Source: Saccharolobus caldissimus (GTDB taxonomy: Archaea > Thermoproteota > Thermoprotei_A > Sulfolobales > Sulfolobaceae). From it: DNA of 64,000 bases. How positions within the stretch are numbered: the first letter of the stretch is position 1; each line of letters starts with the position of its first letter. The notes under the pieces are model-generated. The model saw only the letters and a list, made by a program, of their open reading frames with translations, searched no databases and was not told the origin of the DNA. The stretch covers positions 620,001 to 684,000 of the forward strand of contig NZ_AP025226.1 of assembly GCF_020886315.1 (NCBI RefSeq), read 5' to 3'. This document shows, in pieces, positions 16,544 through 26,272 of the stretch. The position numbers were made by a program, and so were the translations under genes.

Positions 16544-18581
16544 CGGGAAAACTAGACTGGAAGATTTGCCTGAAGAGGAAGTAGAACGCCTAATTAGAGA
16601 GGCATATAAACGTTGGGAAGAACGCCGTAAAGAAAATTCAAAAAATCCCGCCAAAGACGAGACAAATCAACGCATTGAAAAAATAAATTCAGAGAGCGAA
16701 AAAGCGAAATCGTCAACTCAAAACAAAAGAGATTCCCGCGAATCCCGCGAATCCCGCGTAGAAACGCGGGAAACGTGGGAAACGCGGGATTCCCCCCGGG
16801 TTTCTGTTGACGATTCCAAAAAATCTCAGTCGCATGAAACTGAGAAAAATAGAATTTCCGCTACGCACCTAGACCGCGACGTAGTTGAAGACAATAGCGG
16901 ACATAGGGTTACAATTGACGTTTACGACACCGGACAGACTAAGGACATGATATCGGGCGATAAGGTAGTCCGCGTCCGCCAAATCAAATTCATAATTAAA
17001 TATAAGAATATAGTAAAGGAATGCGTTGACGACTGTAGAGACGCGGTTAAGGAGATAGCAAGAGCGACACATTATAGCCCGTCGGCTAAGGACATCATGG
17101 CTAAGATTGACGAACTAAGGGAAGAATACGTAACGCCGGAAGAGATATCGCTTACCGATTACGTCCGCGAAAAGTACGCCGACCGCTTAGCCGAGATCGA
17201 GAGAGACCCGATAGCCTGGATAATGTCCAGGACAAAGGAGATCGTTGGATATAATAGGCTGAAATTATTAACGTTCTTATCGTTAGTCTCGTCAAGAATG
17301 GAAAGGTTAATGGGTATGAGCCGTATTCACGTGATGGTCGTAGGCGGTAGTGGTACCGGAAAATCATCTACGGTAAAGAGCGTACTGAAGTTTCTAGGTG
17401 ATATAGTGATACCCTCAACAAGAATTACACAAAACGCCCTAGGTTATTTACCTATCGATACGTTTGACGGTCGAGTACTCTTCATAGAGCAAATAGATAG
17501 ACAGAATATGAATTACCTACGTGAATTAATGACTGAAGAGAAGATTTGCACTACGGTTACTGAAAAGGCGACGGGCGACGATGGGGAAGAACACTTAGTG
17601 AGCAACACTAGGTGTATTGAAGGGCAACCGGCGGTAATAACGACGTCGGTTGTCGACACGATAGACGTCGACAAAGAGCAAATATTCAATAGAATGCTTA
17701 AAGTGTACGTAAAGACAGACCAGAGCGTAGAGGATAAGATATGGAGAGCTATCATAAATAGAGGTAAAAACGACATAGACCACGTTGACGCTATAGTATT
17801 CAAAGCGTGGTTACTCACCAGACCTACATATGCTAAGATTCCGGATGACGTCACAAACGCGATAATCGAATTCATGAAAAAGCTTAAGGAATATACGAGA
17901 GAGCCGTTAAACCGTACTGTGGAAGTCGCCCGCAACTTAATAATCGTAACGGCTATAATGCATGGTAGGACAGAGGCAACGTTAGATGATTGGCGTTTCG
18001 TTGAGGAGAACTTCCAACTAGACCTACTCTACAACGGCTTAGGTCTGTCAGAGAGGGACGTAGAGTTTATAGAGGCGTTACCGGACGACGGCGGGCTTAA
18101 ATCTTCTGAGGTCGCCGACAAACTGAAGGTGTCTAAGCAATATGCGATTAACGTACTGAAGAACTTAGAGAGGAAGGGTTTAGTAGAGGGCGAAAAGACC
18201 GACGGCAAAACGTTCGACTGGAGTTTAACGCCGTTAGGTCGCAAAATCAAAGCGTTAGTTAATAACGTCGGCGACGTTATTGAAGTTCGTGACGAGAAGG
18301 GCGAACTGATAGGCGTCGCGGACGGCAAATTTCGTGACGACGCTGACGGAAGAGGCGATAGAGAAGATGCAATGCGTGGGAATGACGGAAGCGAAATGCC
18401 AAGAGGCGACGGCGAAACTGATCGCGTTATTGAGGCATATGAATTGCTAAAGCGTTATGGGTCGATATCGGTTGCTGAACTAACTGAGCTTTTCGGCGAC
18501 GATATTATAGAGAAGTTAAAGCGGAAGGACTTGGTAACGTTCAACGTCATCGACGGTGTTGAGTATGTTAGTGCTAAATGA
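16530..18581 (+). CDS. MCM-like AAA+ ATPase, probable replication protein of the element
   Basis: A 683-aa protein. Residues 1-110 are charged and low in complexity, with SRESRES-type repeats. A domain of about 130-260 follows. The AAA+ core has Walker A GGSGTGKSS (about 272-280), Walker B VLFIEQID (about 315-322) and an arginine-finger-like FNRM. The lid LNRTVEVARNLIIVTAIMHG resembles that of MCM helicases. Two winged helices end the protein (about 505-570 and 635-680). It lacks the primase-polymerase domain of pRN1-type RepA. It probably unwinds or opens the element origin; helicase activity is inferred. Confidence 0.8.
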   Translation: MVKIDGKTRLEDLPEEEVERLIREAYKRWEERRKENSKNPAKDETNQRIEKINSESEKAKSSTQNKRDSRESRESRVETRETWETRDSPRVSVDDSKKSQSHETEKNRISATHLDRDVVEDNSGHRVTIDVYDTGQTKDMISGDKVVRVRQIKFIIKYKNIVKECVDDCRDAVKEIARATHYSPSAKDIMAKIDELREEYVTPEEISLTDYVREKYADRLAEIERDPIAWIMSRTKEIVGYNRLKLLTFLSLVSSRMERLMGMSRIHVMVVGGSGTGKSSTVKSVLKFLGDIVIPSTRITQNALGYLPIDTFDGRVLFIEQIDRQNMNYLRELMTEEKICTTVTEKATGDDGEEHLVSNTRCIEGQPAVITTSVVDTIDVDKEQIFNRMLKVYVKTDQSVEDKIWRAIINRGKNDIDHVDAIVFKAWLLTRPTYAKIPDDVTNAIIEFMKKLKEYTREPLNRTVEVARNLIIVTAIMHGRTEATLDDWRFVEENFQLDLLYNGLGLSERDVEFIEALPDDGGLKSSEVADKLKVSKQYAINVLKNLERKGLVEGEKTDGKTFDWSLTPLGRKIKALVNNVGDVIEVRDEKGELIGVADGKFRDDADGRGDREDAMRGNDGSEMPRGDGETDRVIEAYELLKRYGSISVAELTELFGDDIIEKLKRKDLVTFNVIDGVEYVSAK

Positions 18582-18897
18582 CGGAGAGCGTTACGACCCT
18601 AACGACGCTGATCAACAATATTGTCTCAGAAAGGCGAAATGTTACGTAGACAGAACGGTAGACCCGCCCGTAATCCGCTATATTAAGAGCGACAACAAAT
18701 ACGAGATTATTGGTTGGATATGGCTGACGGAAAACGGAAAATTAAAGGCGAATGGTGTTAACGTTAAGCCGGGCGATAATAATCATTATTTTATATATAA
18801 TAATAAGAAATTCCCGCCGGGCGTATATTATCTAATTCGCAAAAATGGGCGTATGATATTGGTCGCTGAAGAAAATTTGAATTTTTTGCGTTATTAA
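18565..18897 (+). CDS. Hypothetical protein, last gene of the element operon, 110 aa
   Basis: Unrecognised. The ATG at 18565 (MLVLNDGERYDP) is the likely start, since the in-frame GTG at 18556 lies deeper in the ATPase gene. The sequence is beta-rich (YEIIGWIWLTENGKLKANGV, GVYYLIRKNGRMILVAE) with two cysteines near residues 19 and 26. It overlaps the ATPase by 17 bp. A nucleic-acid-binding role is possible. Confidence 0.55.
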   Translation: MLVLNDGERYDPNDADQQYCLRKAKCYVDRTVDPPVIRYIKSDNKYEIIGWIWLTENGKLKANGVNVKPGDNNHYFIYNNKKFPPGVYYLIRKNGRMILVAEENLNFLRY

Positions 18898-18951
18898 GGA
18901 TTTTTTGCCGTCTTCTTTCAATTCTACGTAAATCACGGCAAAATTTTACGA

Positions 18952-18983
18952 GTTGCCAATGCTTATAAACGCGAATTGGCAAC
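18952..18983. promoter_or_regulatory. Operator pair bracketing the TATA box of int(N)
   Basis: gttgccaat (18952-18960) and its inverse attggcaac (18975-18983) flank the TATA-like gcttataaac. The start codon of int(N) lies about 19 bp downstream, after gaggcg. A third copy of the nonamer (gttgccaat, 12870-12878) lies in int(C) next to attL. This is a likely repressor or recombination-regulator site set. Confidence 0.6.
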
Positions 18984-19001
18984 CATAATACTTGAGGCGA
19001 A

Positions 19002-19266
<265 letters not shown>

Positions 19267-21162
19267 TCACATTCTATTTAAACTTCTTATACCTAAAACG
19301 TTTAACCCATTTTTTAACACTGTGGCTACACCTTTTACAAGATATAGTCTAAGAATTCTTTTACCGGCATTTTGCTCTTGAAGAACTCTTTCTTTATCGT
19401 ACCAACTGTTAAATGTATCTGATAATTCTCTTAGATATGATACCAAATCCTCTAATCTTAAATTATCTGCAGCGTTTTTAAAAACCTCGGGAAACTTAGC
19501 AATGAGTATTAATATTCTTCTCTTTTCATTTATTAAATCATTGAAATCTACTTTATCAATAGAAAGTACATCTGTAGATTTAGCCAAAATATTATAAGCC
19601 CTAGCATAAGTATATTGTAAATAAGGTCCGCTATTTTGCTCAAAATCTACTATTCTCTTTAAATCAAATGATAGTGGTTTATTTGCGGAAACTGATAGAA
19701 TTACATACCTAAGTGCTGCATTTGCTATATCATAAGCATTTTCAATTAAACCTGATTTTTCTCTCAACTTAGCTTTAATTATATCAATTAATTTTTCATA
19801 AATCTCATCAATAGTTATTATTCTTCCTAGTCTACCACTCATCCTAAATCCTTGAATGTTAACCATTCCATATGAGTAATGAATAAGATTTTCGGCAAAT
19901 TTAGTATATCCTATTAGATGTAAAGCTCCCCTTAGTTGTATCTGAGGGATATATTGTTCTTCTGCTATAACATTTATTACTAAATCAGCATTAAATTGAT
20001 TAAATTTATAAATTGTATATGCAACATCTCTCACAGTATATAGTGTAGTTCCATCTGACCTCATTAACACTAAAGGGGGAATCTCTAACCCTTGAGGAAT
20101 TCGTAACTTTGCCCTAGTTTCTCTATTTAACGAGTTTTCTAGATCTAAAGCTGCTACGCCTTTATACGTTATTCTAGCTGGTGATTCTAATAAGGCCTCT
20201 AGGATTTTATTTGCCATTCCATTCCATAATAAGTCGCTTTCAAAATCAAAATTATCGAAAGTTATGTTCAATTTAGATAATGTTTCCTTAAAGCCTTCTA
20301 AAGCATAATTAATATAACTTCTAATAATATTTCTTAATTCTTCCTTTCCTTCTTCATATTCCTTTATAATTTTATTAATTTCAAGATCTGGATTCTCTTG
20401 GCTATTTATAGCATCAGCTAACTTATCAAATAAGGTTTCGTTCTTACTACGTAACTCATTTGCTATTGCCACTAACTCATCTAGAGTTTTTATTTTTTCT
20501 CTATATTCTGATTCTGAAACATTCTTTAATTCATCTCTTAATTTTCTTATTTCTACAATCACATTAGTCATTGCGTATATAATACCTAACCAAAGATCTT
20601 TTTTAATCTGGGGATCCGGCTGCGGGAAACCTAATAATTTTAAACCATAAATAAGTACAGCTACTTGTCTTCCAGTATCATTTACATAGAACCTCACATT
20701 AACCTCATTTCCCCTGGCCTTTAGTATTCTAGCTATCGCATCACCTAATATAGCATTTCTTAAATGACCAACGTGAAGTGGATGTATTGGATTAGCACTA
20801 GTATGTTCAACTATTATCCTTTTAGGCTTATCCGTTTTCTCAAATCCATAATTCTCGTCTAAATTAGAAAATAATCTTATAAAGAGATTTTTAACATTCA
20901 ATCTAGCATTTAAATATATTCCTATAACTTCTGTTGCCTCTATTAAATCTCCCTTATAATTACTTAACATGTTACTCTTTTCCTTAATATTCCCCTTTAG
21001 TATTGATGGTAATGGTATTGATAAATCTCCTAATTCCTCTCTGGGAGGGTAAGTAATATTTTTTAAGACTTGCTCTTCACTAACTCCTAAAGTTGAACTT
21101 ATAAACTTCGACAATTCTCTCTTAGCTTCTCCTAATATATCCACATCTCGTTTTATACCCAT
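19267..21162 (-). CDS. argS: Arginyl-tRNA synthetase
   Basis: Class I synthetase (631 aa) charging tRNA-Arg. The N-terminal Add1-like domain (residues 1-110) is followed by the HIGH-type motif [13 protein letters not shown] (about 124-136). The catalytic core includes [14 protein letters not shown], and the helical anticodon-binding domain ends the protein ([20 protein letters not shown] onward). The stop codon touches the 5' end of tRNA-Arg, a substrate of this enzyme. Length is normal. Confidence 0.96.
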   Translation of the reverse strand: MGIKRDVDILGEAKRELSKFISSTLGVSEEQVLKNITYPPREELGDLSIPLPSILKGNIKEKSNMLSNYKGDLIEATEVIGIYLNARLNVKNLFIRLFSNLDENYGFEKTDKPKRIIVEHTSANPIHPLHVGHLRNAILGDAIARILKARGNEVNVRFYVNDTGRQVAVLIYGLKLLGFPQPDPQIKKDLWLGIIYAMTNVIVEIRKLRDELKNVSESEYREKIKTLDELVAIANELRSKNETLFDKLADAINSQENPDLEINKIIKEYEEGKEELRNIIRSYINYALEGFKETLSKLNITFDNFDFESDLLWNGMANKILEALLESPARITYKGVAALDLENSLNRETRAKLRIPQGLEIPPLVLMRSDGTTLYTVRDVAYTIYKFNQFNADLVINVIAEEQYIPQIQLRGALHLIGYTKFAENLIHYSYGMVNIQGFRMSGRLGRIITIDEIYEKLIDIIKAKLREKSGLIENAYDIANAALRYVILSVSANKPLSFDLKRIVDFEQNSGPYLQYTYARAYNILAKSTDVLSIDKVDFNDLINEKRRILILIAKFPEVFKNAADNLRLEDLVSYLRELSDTFNSWYDKERVLQEQNAGKRILRLYLVKGVATVLKNGLNVLGIRSLNRM

Positions 21163-21197
21163 ACCTTTTTAATGTTTACTCATTTAGCCGTATAATC

Positions 21198-21401
21198 ATG
21201 GGGAAAAGGATAGAAATCCTAATAGTAGAGGATTATAGCGGAAAAGTTAAAATTAACGAACAAGATGTTAAGAAGTCCTTGACAAATCTTACAGATGACG
21301 TGGTAATAACTAAAATACATGTTCCTCAATGGATAAGTAATGAGGAGGAGAGTGGCATTTTAGGAGTACACGTGATTGTGAGAGAAATTGCAGAAACGTA
21401 A
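21198..21401 (+). CDS. Hypothetical protein, 67 aa
   Basis: An intact small frame beginning MGKRIEILIVEDYSGKVK, with two beta strands around a helix (INEQDVKKSLTNLTDD) and a final strand GILGVHVIVREI. I cannot name the family. It overlaps the next gene by 14 bp, which supports both as expressed coding regions. It is divergent from argS with a 35-bp gap. Confidence 0.6.
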   Translation: MGKRIEILIVEDYSGKVKINEQDVKKSLTNLTDDVVITKIHVPQWISNEEESGILGVHVIVREIAET

Positions 21402-21777
21402 TATTTGCCCTTATTATAAAAATGGATTTTGTACTTCTCCAGCATTAGATAAGCCTACTGATGCTGTTGTATCTACTAGTAGATGTTTCGGTCAATTTAA
21501 AACTTGTAGATATTTCTTAGATAATGAGGACTCAAAAGTGGGATTAGAAATGTATAATGAGGATAAGACGATCGAACAAGAAATTAGGTTTTATCCAAAA
21601 ATAAATGTGCTAGAGAGTCCAATAGATAGTGGATGTGAAAATTATCAACTTATAAAAAGTGAGAAGGGATTAATAGCTTACTGCAAGGTTTTGAAAAGGG
21701 TGTTAATAACCCAACAAGCGACGTTATGTAATAAAGAATTTTTAAAATGTCCTTTCAGAAACTTACTCGGTTCCTAA
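21388..21777 (+). CDS. Cysteine-rich protein with two four-Cys modules, 129 aa
   Basis: Unknown protein with eight grouped cysteines. Module one: CPYYKNGFC ... CFGQFKTC. Module two: CENY ... YCKVLK ... LCNKEFLKC. The first module resembles a single module in the protein at 25946-26272 (CPYY..GKC..KC..ETC). Four conserved Cys per module suggest a metal or Fe-S site, but the ligand is not proven. Its last 15 bp overlap the end of the convergent gene at 21763. Confidence 0.65.
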   Translation: MQKRNICPYYKNGFCTSPALDKPTDAVVSTSRCFGQFKTCRYFLDNEDSKVGLEMYNEDKTIEQEIRFYPKINVLESPIDSGCENYQLIKSEKGLIAYCKVLKRVLITQQATLCNKEFLKCPFRNLLGS

Positions 21778-22080
21778 CTTAACATATCTTCCATCTTCTA
21801 GGAGATTTATTTTTCCTTTTTCCACTAAATCCGCTAACGCTCTTCTTATTTTGTCCTCGCTAGCAATCCCTGATAACATGCTATGTAATTCTTTTAAATT
21901 CATTGGTTTTTCATTCAGCAAATCTAATAATATTTGCTTTAATTCGTCCTCATTAGGCGCAGTCATCACTATAACGTCCTTATCAGAGTACACTACCTTT
22001 AATTTACTTTCTACGCTTCCCGAAGTTGAAGAGGATTTCTTACTTTTCTTTTTAGTATCACTACTCATTTTAACACTCAC
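21763..22080 (-). CDS. Winged-helix-like protein with basic N-terminal tail
   Basis: About 101-105 aa. The N-terminus is lysine/serine-rich and probably disordered (SSDTKKKSKKSSSTSGS). A beta segment LKVVYSDKDVIVMTAP follows, then a C-terminal winged helix (ELKQILLDLLNEKPMNLKEL, IRRALADLVEKGKINLLEDG). It is likely a DNA-binding protein or RNA polymerase/replication accessory, but I do not recognise it. The second ATG (22068) may be the true start. Confidence 0.6.
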   Translation of the reverse strand: MSVKMSSDTKKKSKKSSSTSGSVESKLKVVYSDKDVIVMTAPNEDELKQILLDLLNEKPMNLKELHSMLSGIASEDKIRRALADLVEKGKINLLEDGRYVKLGTE

Positions 22081-22269
22081 TCACGTTTACCTCTCATTTC
22101 TAACTTTTAAACATTATGCGAAATTTAAGGATGGTTATAAAAAGCCATATAAGTACGTATTATACTAGTTAACAATAATAATTTCAAAAAATATTAATTG
22201 TGTATTAGACGTAGTTTGTCATGATACATCTTTATATTATAGTGTTTAGATTATCATAATTAGGCGACA

Positions 22270-22641
22270 ATGTTGAATCAACCCGATTTCCTTAGACATA
22301 TTGCAAGTAAAGTCTTATCGCCCTCATCTATAGATTCGAAAAGATTAGATGAGGCTAGGAGACTTTTAGGTGAAGCTGAAAGCAAATATAATTTTTCGTC
22401 TTATGGAGGAAACCCTAAAAATATAATTAACTTCTTATTGAGTCCAGACTTCACAGAACTTAGTCTAATATTAGGCCCAGAAATTACAAAAAAATTGCTA
22501 AATGCAATAAAGGAAAACTATACAGATGAAGATATAAAAAGAGTAGCAGATAAAATATTGGAAGAAATAAACGGATACATAGAAAATTCAAATGAATCAA
22601 ATATAACAGTGACAATAAATAAAAAATATTTAGTCTCCTAA
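22270..22641 (+). CDS. Hypothetical helical protein, 123 aa
   Basis: Unrecognised, predicted mostly helical, with regions [20 protein letters not shown] and [20 protein letters not shown] and a short strand-like tail [12 protein letters not shown]. No cysteines or membrane segments. Its last 12 bp overlap the end of the convergent thermosome gene. Confidence 0.55.
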   Translation: MLNQPDFLRHIASKVLSPSSIDSKRLDEARRLLGEAESKYNFSSYGGNPKNIINFLLSPDFTELSLILGPEITKKLLNAIKENYTDEDIKRVADKILEEINGYIENSNESNITVTINKKYLVS

Positions 22642-24315
22642 AGATGGAGTTTTAGAACCTTCCTCTTCTCCCTTCTTCTCCCCTTCTTCTCCCTTCTCTC
22701 CTTTCTTCTCACTCTTTAACGGTGCTGCTGCTATTAAGTCATCAATCTTTAATATTGCAGTTGCTGCCTCAGTGGCGCTCTTTAATACTTGTGCTTTAAC
22801 CCTTACTGGCTCTATTATGTTTAATCCAAATACGTCATCCACTATCTTGCCACTTAAAGCATCAATTCCCGAATTAATTAGTCCCTTAGCATGTCTAGCT
22901 CTTAGATCCATTAGAGCAGATATAGGCTCCATCCCTGCAGTTTCAGCTAAGATCATCGGTATCTCTTCTAAAGCATCCGCAAAAGCTTCTATAGCTAATT
23001 GCTCTTTGCCACCTACACTTCTAGCGTATTCTCTTAATTTCATAGCTAATTCTAGCTCAATAGCCCCTCCACCAGGTAATATAACGGGCTCTAATAATAT
23101 ATTTCTTAAGGAATGTAACGCGTCATTTATACTCCTTTCAGCCTCATCTAATGCCATGTCATTAGAGCCTCTTAATAATATGTTAACAGCCTTAGGATTC
23201 TTTGCACCTTCTATGAATACCATTTTATCATTACCTACTCTTCTCTCCTCAACCAACTCTGCATATCCTAAGTCATCTGCTGTCGCGTCCTTAATGCTAC
23301 TTATTATTCTAGCACCTAGTGCTTTTTCTAACTTCTCTATATCGCTTCTCTTTACCCTTCTTACAGCTAATATACCCTTCTTAGCTAAGAAGTGCTGTGC
23401 TACATCGTCAATACCTTTCTGGCATATTACAACATTAGCACCAATAGAAGCTAATTTGTCAACCATGTCTTTTAAGTACCTAGCTTCTTCATCTAAAAAT
23501 GCTTTTATCTGCTCTGGTGAAGTTATGCTTATCTTAGCTGAAATTTCTGGCTTTTCTACTTCTAATGCGGCATCTAAAACCGCTATCTTAGCCTTAGTTA
23601 CTCTTCTAGGCATGCCTGGATGTACAACTTCTTTATCTAACACTATACCTCTTACTAACATACTGTCTTCTATACTTCCTCCCTTCTTCTTATCTATTTT
23701 TATAAGATCAAGACTGACGTTATAGCCACCACTAGGTAAAGGCTCGGCTACAGTGGTTACAGCATCTATTACCATATCAATTATCTTATTTATCTCTTCC
23801 CCTTCTGCAATGAATTTACTTGATAATGTAGTAAATGCTATCTTTCTTAAGGACTCCCTGGTCGTAGCAGAGCTAAGATCTCTTATGTCAATTCTAGTTC
23901 CTAACTGAGGTAATAGTTCTAAAGCCTTAGCATAAGCCTTCTTATATCCCTCAATAATTATTGTTGGATGAACATTTTGATCTAACAGATTTTCTGCTTT
24001 CTCTAATAATGCCCCAGCTAGTACTACTGCACTAGTAGTTCCATCACCTACTTCTGCGTCTTGTGCCTTTGCTGCCTCAACTAATAACTTAGCTGCAGGA
24101 TGCTGTATTTCCATATCCTTTACTATAGTAGCTCCATCATTAGTTATTGTCACATCCCCGAAACTATCAATTAACATTTTATCTAAACCTTTAGGACCTA
24201 GACTAGTCCTTAGCATCTCAGCTAATGTCCTTGCTGCTAATATATTATTTCTTAACGCATCTCTACCTGTAGTTCTACTAGTTCCCTCTTTAAATAGAAG
24301 GACTGGGGCAGCCAT
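22630..24315 (-). CDS. thsA: Thermosome subunit, alpha type (group II chaperonin)
   Basis: ATP-driven protein-folding chaperonin forming double rings with its paralogues. The sequence has the [21 protein letters not shown] and [18 protein letters not shown] nucleotide-binding segments, the apical region [20 protein letters not shown], and a charged Glu/Lys/Gly-rich C-terminal tail. The start at 24315 ([11 protein letters not shown]) is chosen over 24342 because the TATA box TTTTTATATAAGC at about 24350 places initiation downstream of the longer start. It resembles the alpha rather than the beta or gamma Sulfolobus subunits. Confidence 0.93.
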   Translation of the reverse strand: MAAPVLLFKEGTSRTTGRDALRNNILAARTLAEMLRTSLGPKGLDKMLIDSFGDVTITNDGATIVKDMEIQHPAAKLLVEAAKAQDAEVGDGTTSAVVLAGALLEKAENLLDQNVHPTIIIEGYKKAYAKALELLPQLGTRIDIRDLSSATTRESLRKIAFTTLSSKFIAEGEEINKIIDMVIDAVTTVAEPLPSGGYNVSLDLIKIDKKKGGSIEDSMLVRGIVLDKEVVHPGMPRRVTKAKIAVLDAALEVEKPEISAKISITSPEQIKAFLDEEARYLKDMVDKLASIGANVVICQKGIDDVAQHFLAKKGILAVRRVKRSDIEKLEKALGARIISSIKDATADDLGYAELVEERRVGNDKMVFIEGAKNPKAVNILLRGSNDMALDEAERSINDALHSLRNILLEPVILPGGGAIELELAMKLREYARSVGGKEQLAIEAFADALEEIPMILAETAGMEPISALMDLRARHAKGLINSGIDALSGKIVDDVFGLNIIEPVRVKAQVLKSATEAATAILKIDDLIAAAPLKSEKKGEKGEEGEKKGEEEGSKTPSLGD

Positions 24316-24344
24316 CCTTGTAACACCGTTCCGTGAGAACATTA

Positions 24345-24360
24345 GTATCGCTTATATAAA
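24345..24360 (-). promoter_or_regulatory. Promoter of the thermosome gene
   Basis: A strong TATA box (tttttatataagc on the minus strand) lies about 35-40 bp before the ATG at 24315. This fits a short leader and argues against the upstream in-frame ATG at 24342. Thermosome promoters in these organisms are heat-responsive, but I see no specific heat-shock operator here. Confidence 0.5.
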
Positions 24361-24422
24361 AACTTTTCTCACTTATTTAGATCAGAAAATCATTTAAAAT
24401 TATATAAGAGGGAGCGTTAAAT

Positions 24423-25157
24423 GTGCTATGTGAAAGATGTAAAAAAAGGGATTCGGTAGCAGTGGTAGGTGGAAGAAAATTATGTATATTATGTGCAAGA
24501 GATGAGATAATAAAGAGAATTAAAAGACAATTTTATCCTAATAAAGTTTTAGTGTATGGAGAACATATATTATTTGCTTATCCAATTTATTTAAGTCAAA
24601 TATCTGATTTGCTTAAAATAATTTTATTAGATAAAATATATAAAAAATTTAGCTTATCATACTCAGAGTTACCCATAAACCCTACAAATTCAATAATAGA
24701 TGATATATGGAGTATAATCATAAAATCAAAAATATTTTCAAAACAAAATAATATCAATAAAGTAATTTTACCTTTTACAGCAGATTTCCTAATGGCATAT
24801 TTAATTTATTCTATTTCTAAAGGTGATTATACATACATTAATTTACTAGATTTTGAATACAAATTAGACAATATACTGTTCCTTATACCTTTCTATAATA
24901 CATCAATAATAGAGTTACAAGGCTTTATTAATGCTAATGAGCTAAACTTAATAACTAAGGACGAGTTCTTCAACATTATTATAAAATGGGAAACGGAGTT
25001 ACTAAAAGATAACTACGAGTTGTTTCATGCATTTCATAATTCAAAAAAATTATTCCAAGAAAAAAATTATAAATGTGAAGGATGTGGCGGACTAATTAAC
25101 TCCCCGGTAAAATATTGTGGGAGATGCTCTGTAGCTTTTGCTTCTCATCCTTATTGA
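24423..25157 (+). CDS. Zinc-ribbon protein resembling a degenerate TtuA/Ncs6-type PP-loop enzyme
   Basis: 244 aa from a GTG start. An N-terminal zinc ribbon (LCERCKKRD ... LCILCARDE) and a C-terminal one (CEGCGGLIN..YCGRCSVA) flank a middle alpha/beta domain, the layout of tRNA thiolation enzymes TtuA/Ncs6. However, the segment where the PP-loop SGGxDS should be reads KVLVYGEHILFAYP, and the catalytic cysteines are not obvious. It may be an inactive partner or a binding protein. Its 3' 62 bp overlap the convergent gene. Confidence 0.5.
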   Translation: MLCERCKKRDSVAVVGGRKLCILCARDEIIKRIKRQFYPNKVLVYGEHILFAYPIYLSQISDLLKIILLDKIYKKFSLSYSELPINPTNSIIDDIWSIIIKSKIFSKQNNINKVILPFTADFLMAYLIYSISKGDYTYINLLDFEYKLDNILFLIPFYNTSIIELQGFINANELNLITKDEFFNIIIKWETELLKDNYELFHAFHNSKKLFQEKNYKCEGCGGLINSPVKYCGRCSVAFASHPY

Positions 25158-25911
25158 GAATTATCTCAAAGTACATTTGGTCTTGCTTAGGCTTAAACTT
25201 AGATGGAGGAATAGGACCCTCTACTGTATAGTAAAAAAATCCAGCTTTCAATATTTCGTTAAATCCTTCCAGATCAATTTTCATATAATCTTGTAGAAGA
25301 TCTATTACTTTAATCTGATTTTTGAGTTCTTTCATGCTTAAACTATAGCCACAAACTTTACAAGTAAAGTCAGGCATTACTGAATCAAATCCACATCTAG
25401 GACATCTAATAGGTGATCTGAAACCATTAGAATAAATGTTCCAATTATTTCTTAATATATCTATTAGATCGTTTCTATTTCTTTTTAGGCATTCGCTATA
25501 TAGTTTATCTACTATTTGTACTATACCATTTCTAATATAATTTACTATAAATTCTAATTGATCATTGTTGAGTTTTTCTATATCATAAATCTTTAATAGT
25601 TTATAAGCTATAATTCCCATTAAATCATCTCCCATTGCTCTTAAACGATTAACTATGGTTGACAGTTTAGGTTTTGTCTTAACCTCACCCACTGCTGCAG
25701 CAAAAGGCTCTCTTAACACCTCTTTAAATTCCTCCCTACCTAAATTTAGATAAGAAAGCCCCAACATCACTATAAGCTCGTCTATATATTCGTCTAGTAG
25801 TTTATCTGCATCTACATATTTCTCAGTTTTTTTCTTTGTTGAGGATTTAGCTTTCTTACTACTCGTCGCTTCAGTCTTCTCTTCTTTCTCACTTTTTTTA
25901 CGTCTAGGCAA
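25096..25911 (-). CDS. Hypothetical protein with central zinc ribbon, 271 aa
   Basis: Lys/Glu/Ser-rich disordered N-terminus (residues 1-32), a long helical region (YVDADKLLDEYIDELIVMLG onward), then a zinc ribbon CPRCGFDSVMPDFTCKVCG near residue 165 and a further helical part. I do not recognise the family; conserved crenarchaeal information-processing proteins often look like this. It overlaps the convergent 24423 gene by 62 bp. 34 bp separate it from the Cys-rich gene upstream, so the two may be cotranscribed. Confidence 0.65.
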   Translation of the reverse strand: MPRRKKSEKEEKTEATSSKKAKSSTKKKTEKYVDADKLLDEYIDELIVMLGLSYLNLGREEFKEVLREPFAAAVGEVKTKPKLSTIVNRLRAMGDDLMGIIAYKLLKIYDIEKLNNDQLEFIVNYIRNGIVQIVDKLYSECLKRNRNDLIDILRNNWNIYSNGFRSPIRCPRCGFDSVMPDFTCKVCGYSLSMKELKNQIKVIDLLQDYMKIDLEGFNEILKAGFFYYTVEGPIPPSKFKPKQDQMYFEIILNKDEKQKLQSISHNILPGS

Positions 25912-25945
25912 TCTATTTAATATTTAGAAACCGGTTTTTATAAAA

Positions 25946-26272
25946 TTAAGTCATTAGGGCTAGATCTTGAAAATCCATAGGTAACATTTTCTTTTTACTT
26001 ACAATATCTTGATATTTATTATCAAGAAATCCAATAAATACTGGACAAGTCTCATATTTCCCATCACGTTGACATTTTTCGCCTAAGGTTAAGAAACATT
26101 TACCATTCTTTTTGTCATAATAAGGACATAACTTATAATACGTTTTTGCACTCTTTATCATCCTTTCTATCCACTGCTTTTTATGATCCTTCTTTTCAGC
26201 TTCTTTCTCCGCCTTAGCTAACACTCTATTTATCTCATCTTCTGACATTTTTACTGACTTGTTTGCTGACAT
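25946..26272 (-). CDS. Cysteine-rich protein with one CPYY four-Cys module, 108 aa
   Basis: A charged helical N-terminus (MSEDEINRVLAKAEKEAEKK) leads into CPYYDKKNGKCFLTLGEKC followed by YETCPVF, four cysteines spaced like module one of the protein at 21388. A metal or Fe-S site is inferred. The gene is next to the candidate replication-origin region 26273-26470 and may be cotranscribed with the zinc-ribbon gene downstream. Confidence 0.65.
   Translation of the reverse strand: MSANKSVKMSEDEINRVLAKAEKEAEKKDHKKQWIERMIKSAKTYYKLCPYYDKKNGKCFLTLGEKCQRDGKYETCPVFIGFLDNKYQDIVSKKKMLPMDFQDLALMT

Noticed and set aside
22772-23725. A 317-codon open frame on the plus strand antisense to the thermosome gene
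   Set aside because: It lies wholly inside the strongly conserved thermosome gene, is low in charged residues, and has no promoter or ribosome site; it is a shadow frame.
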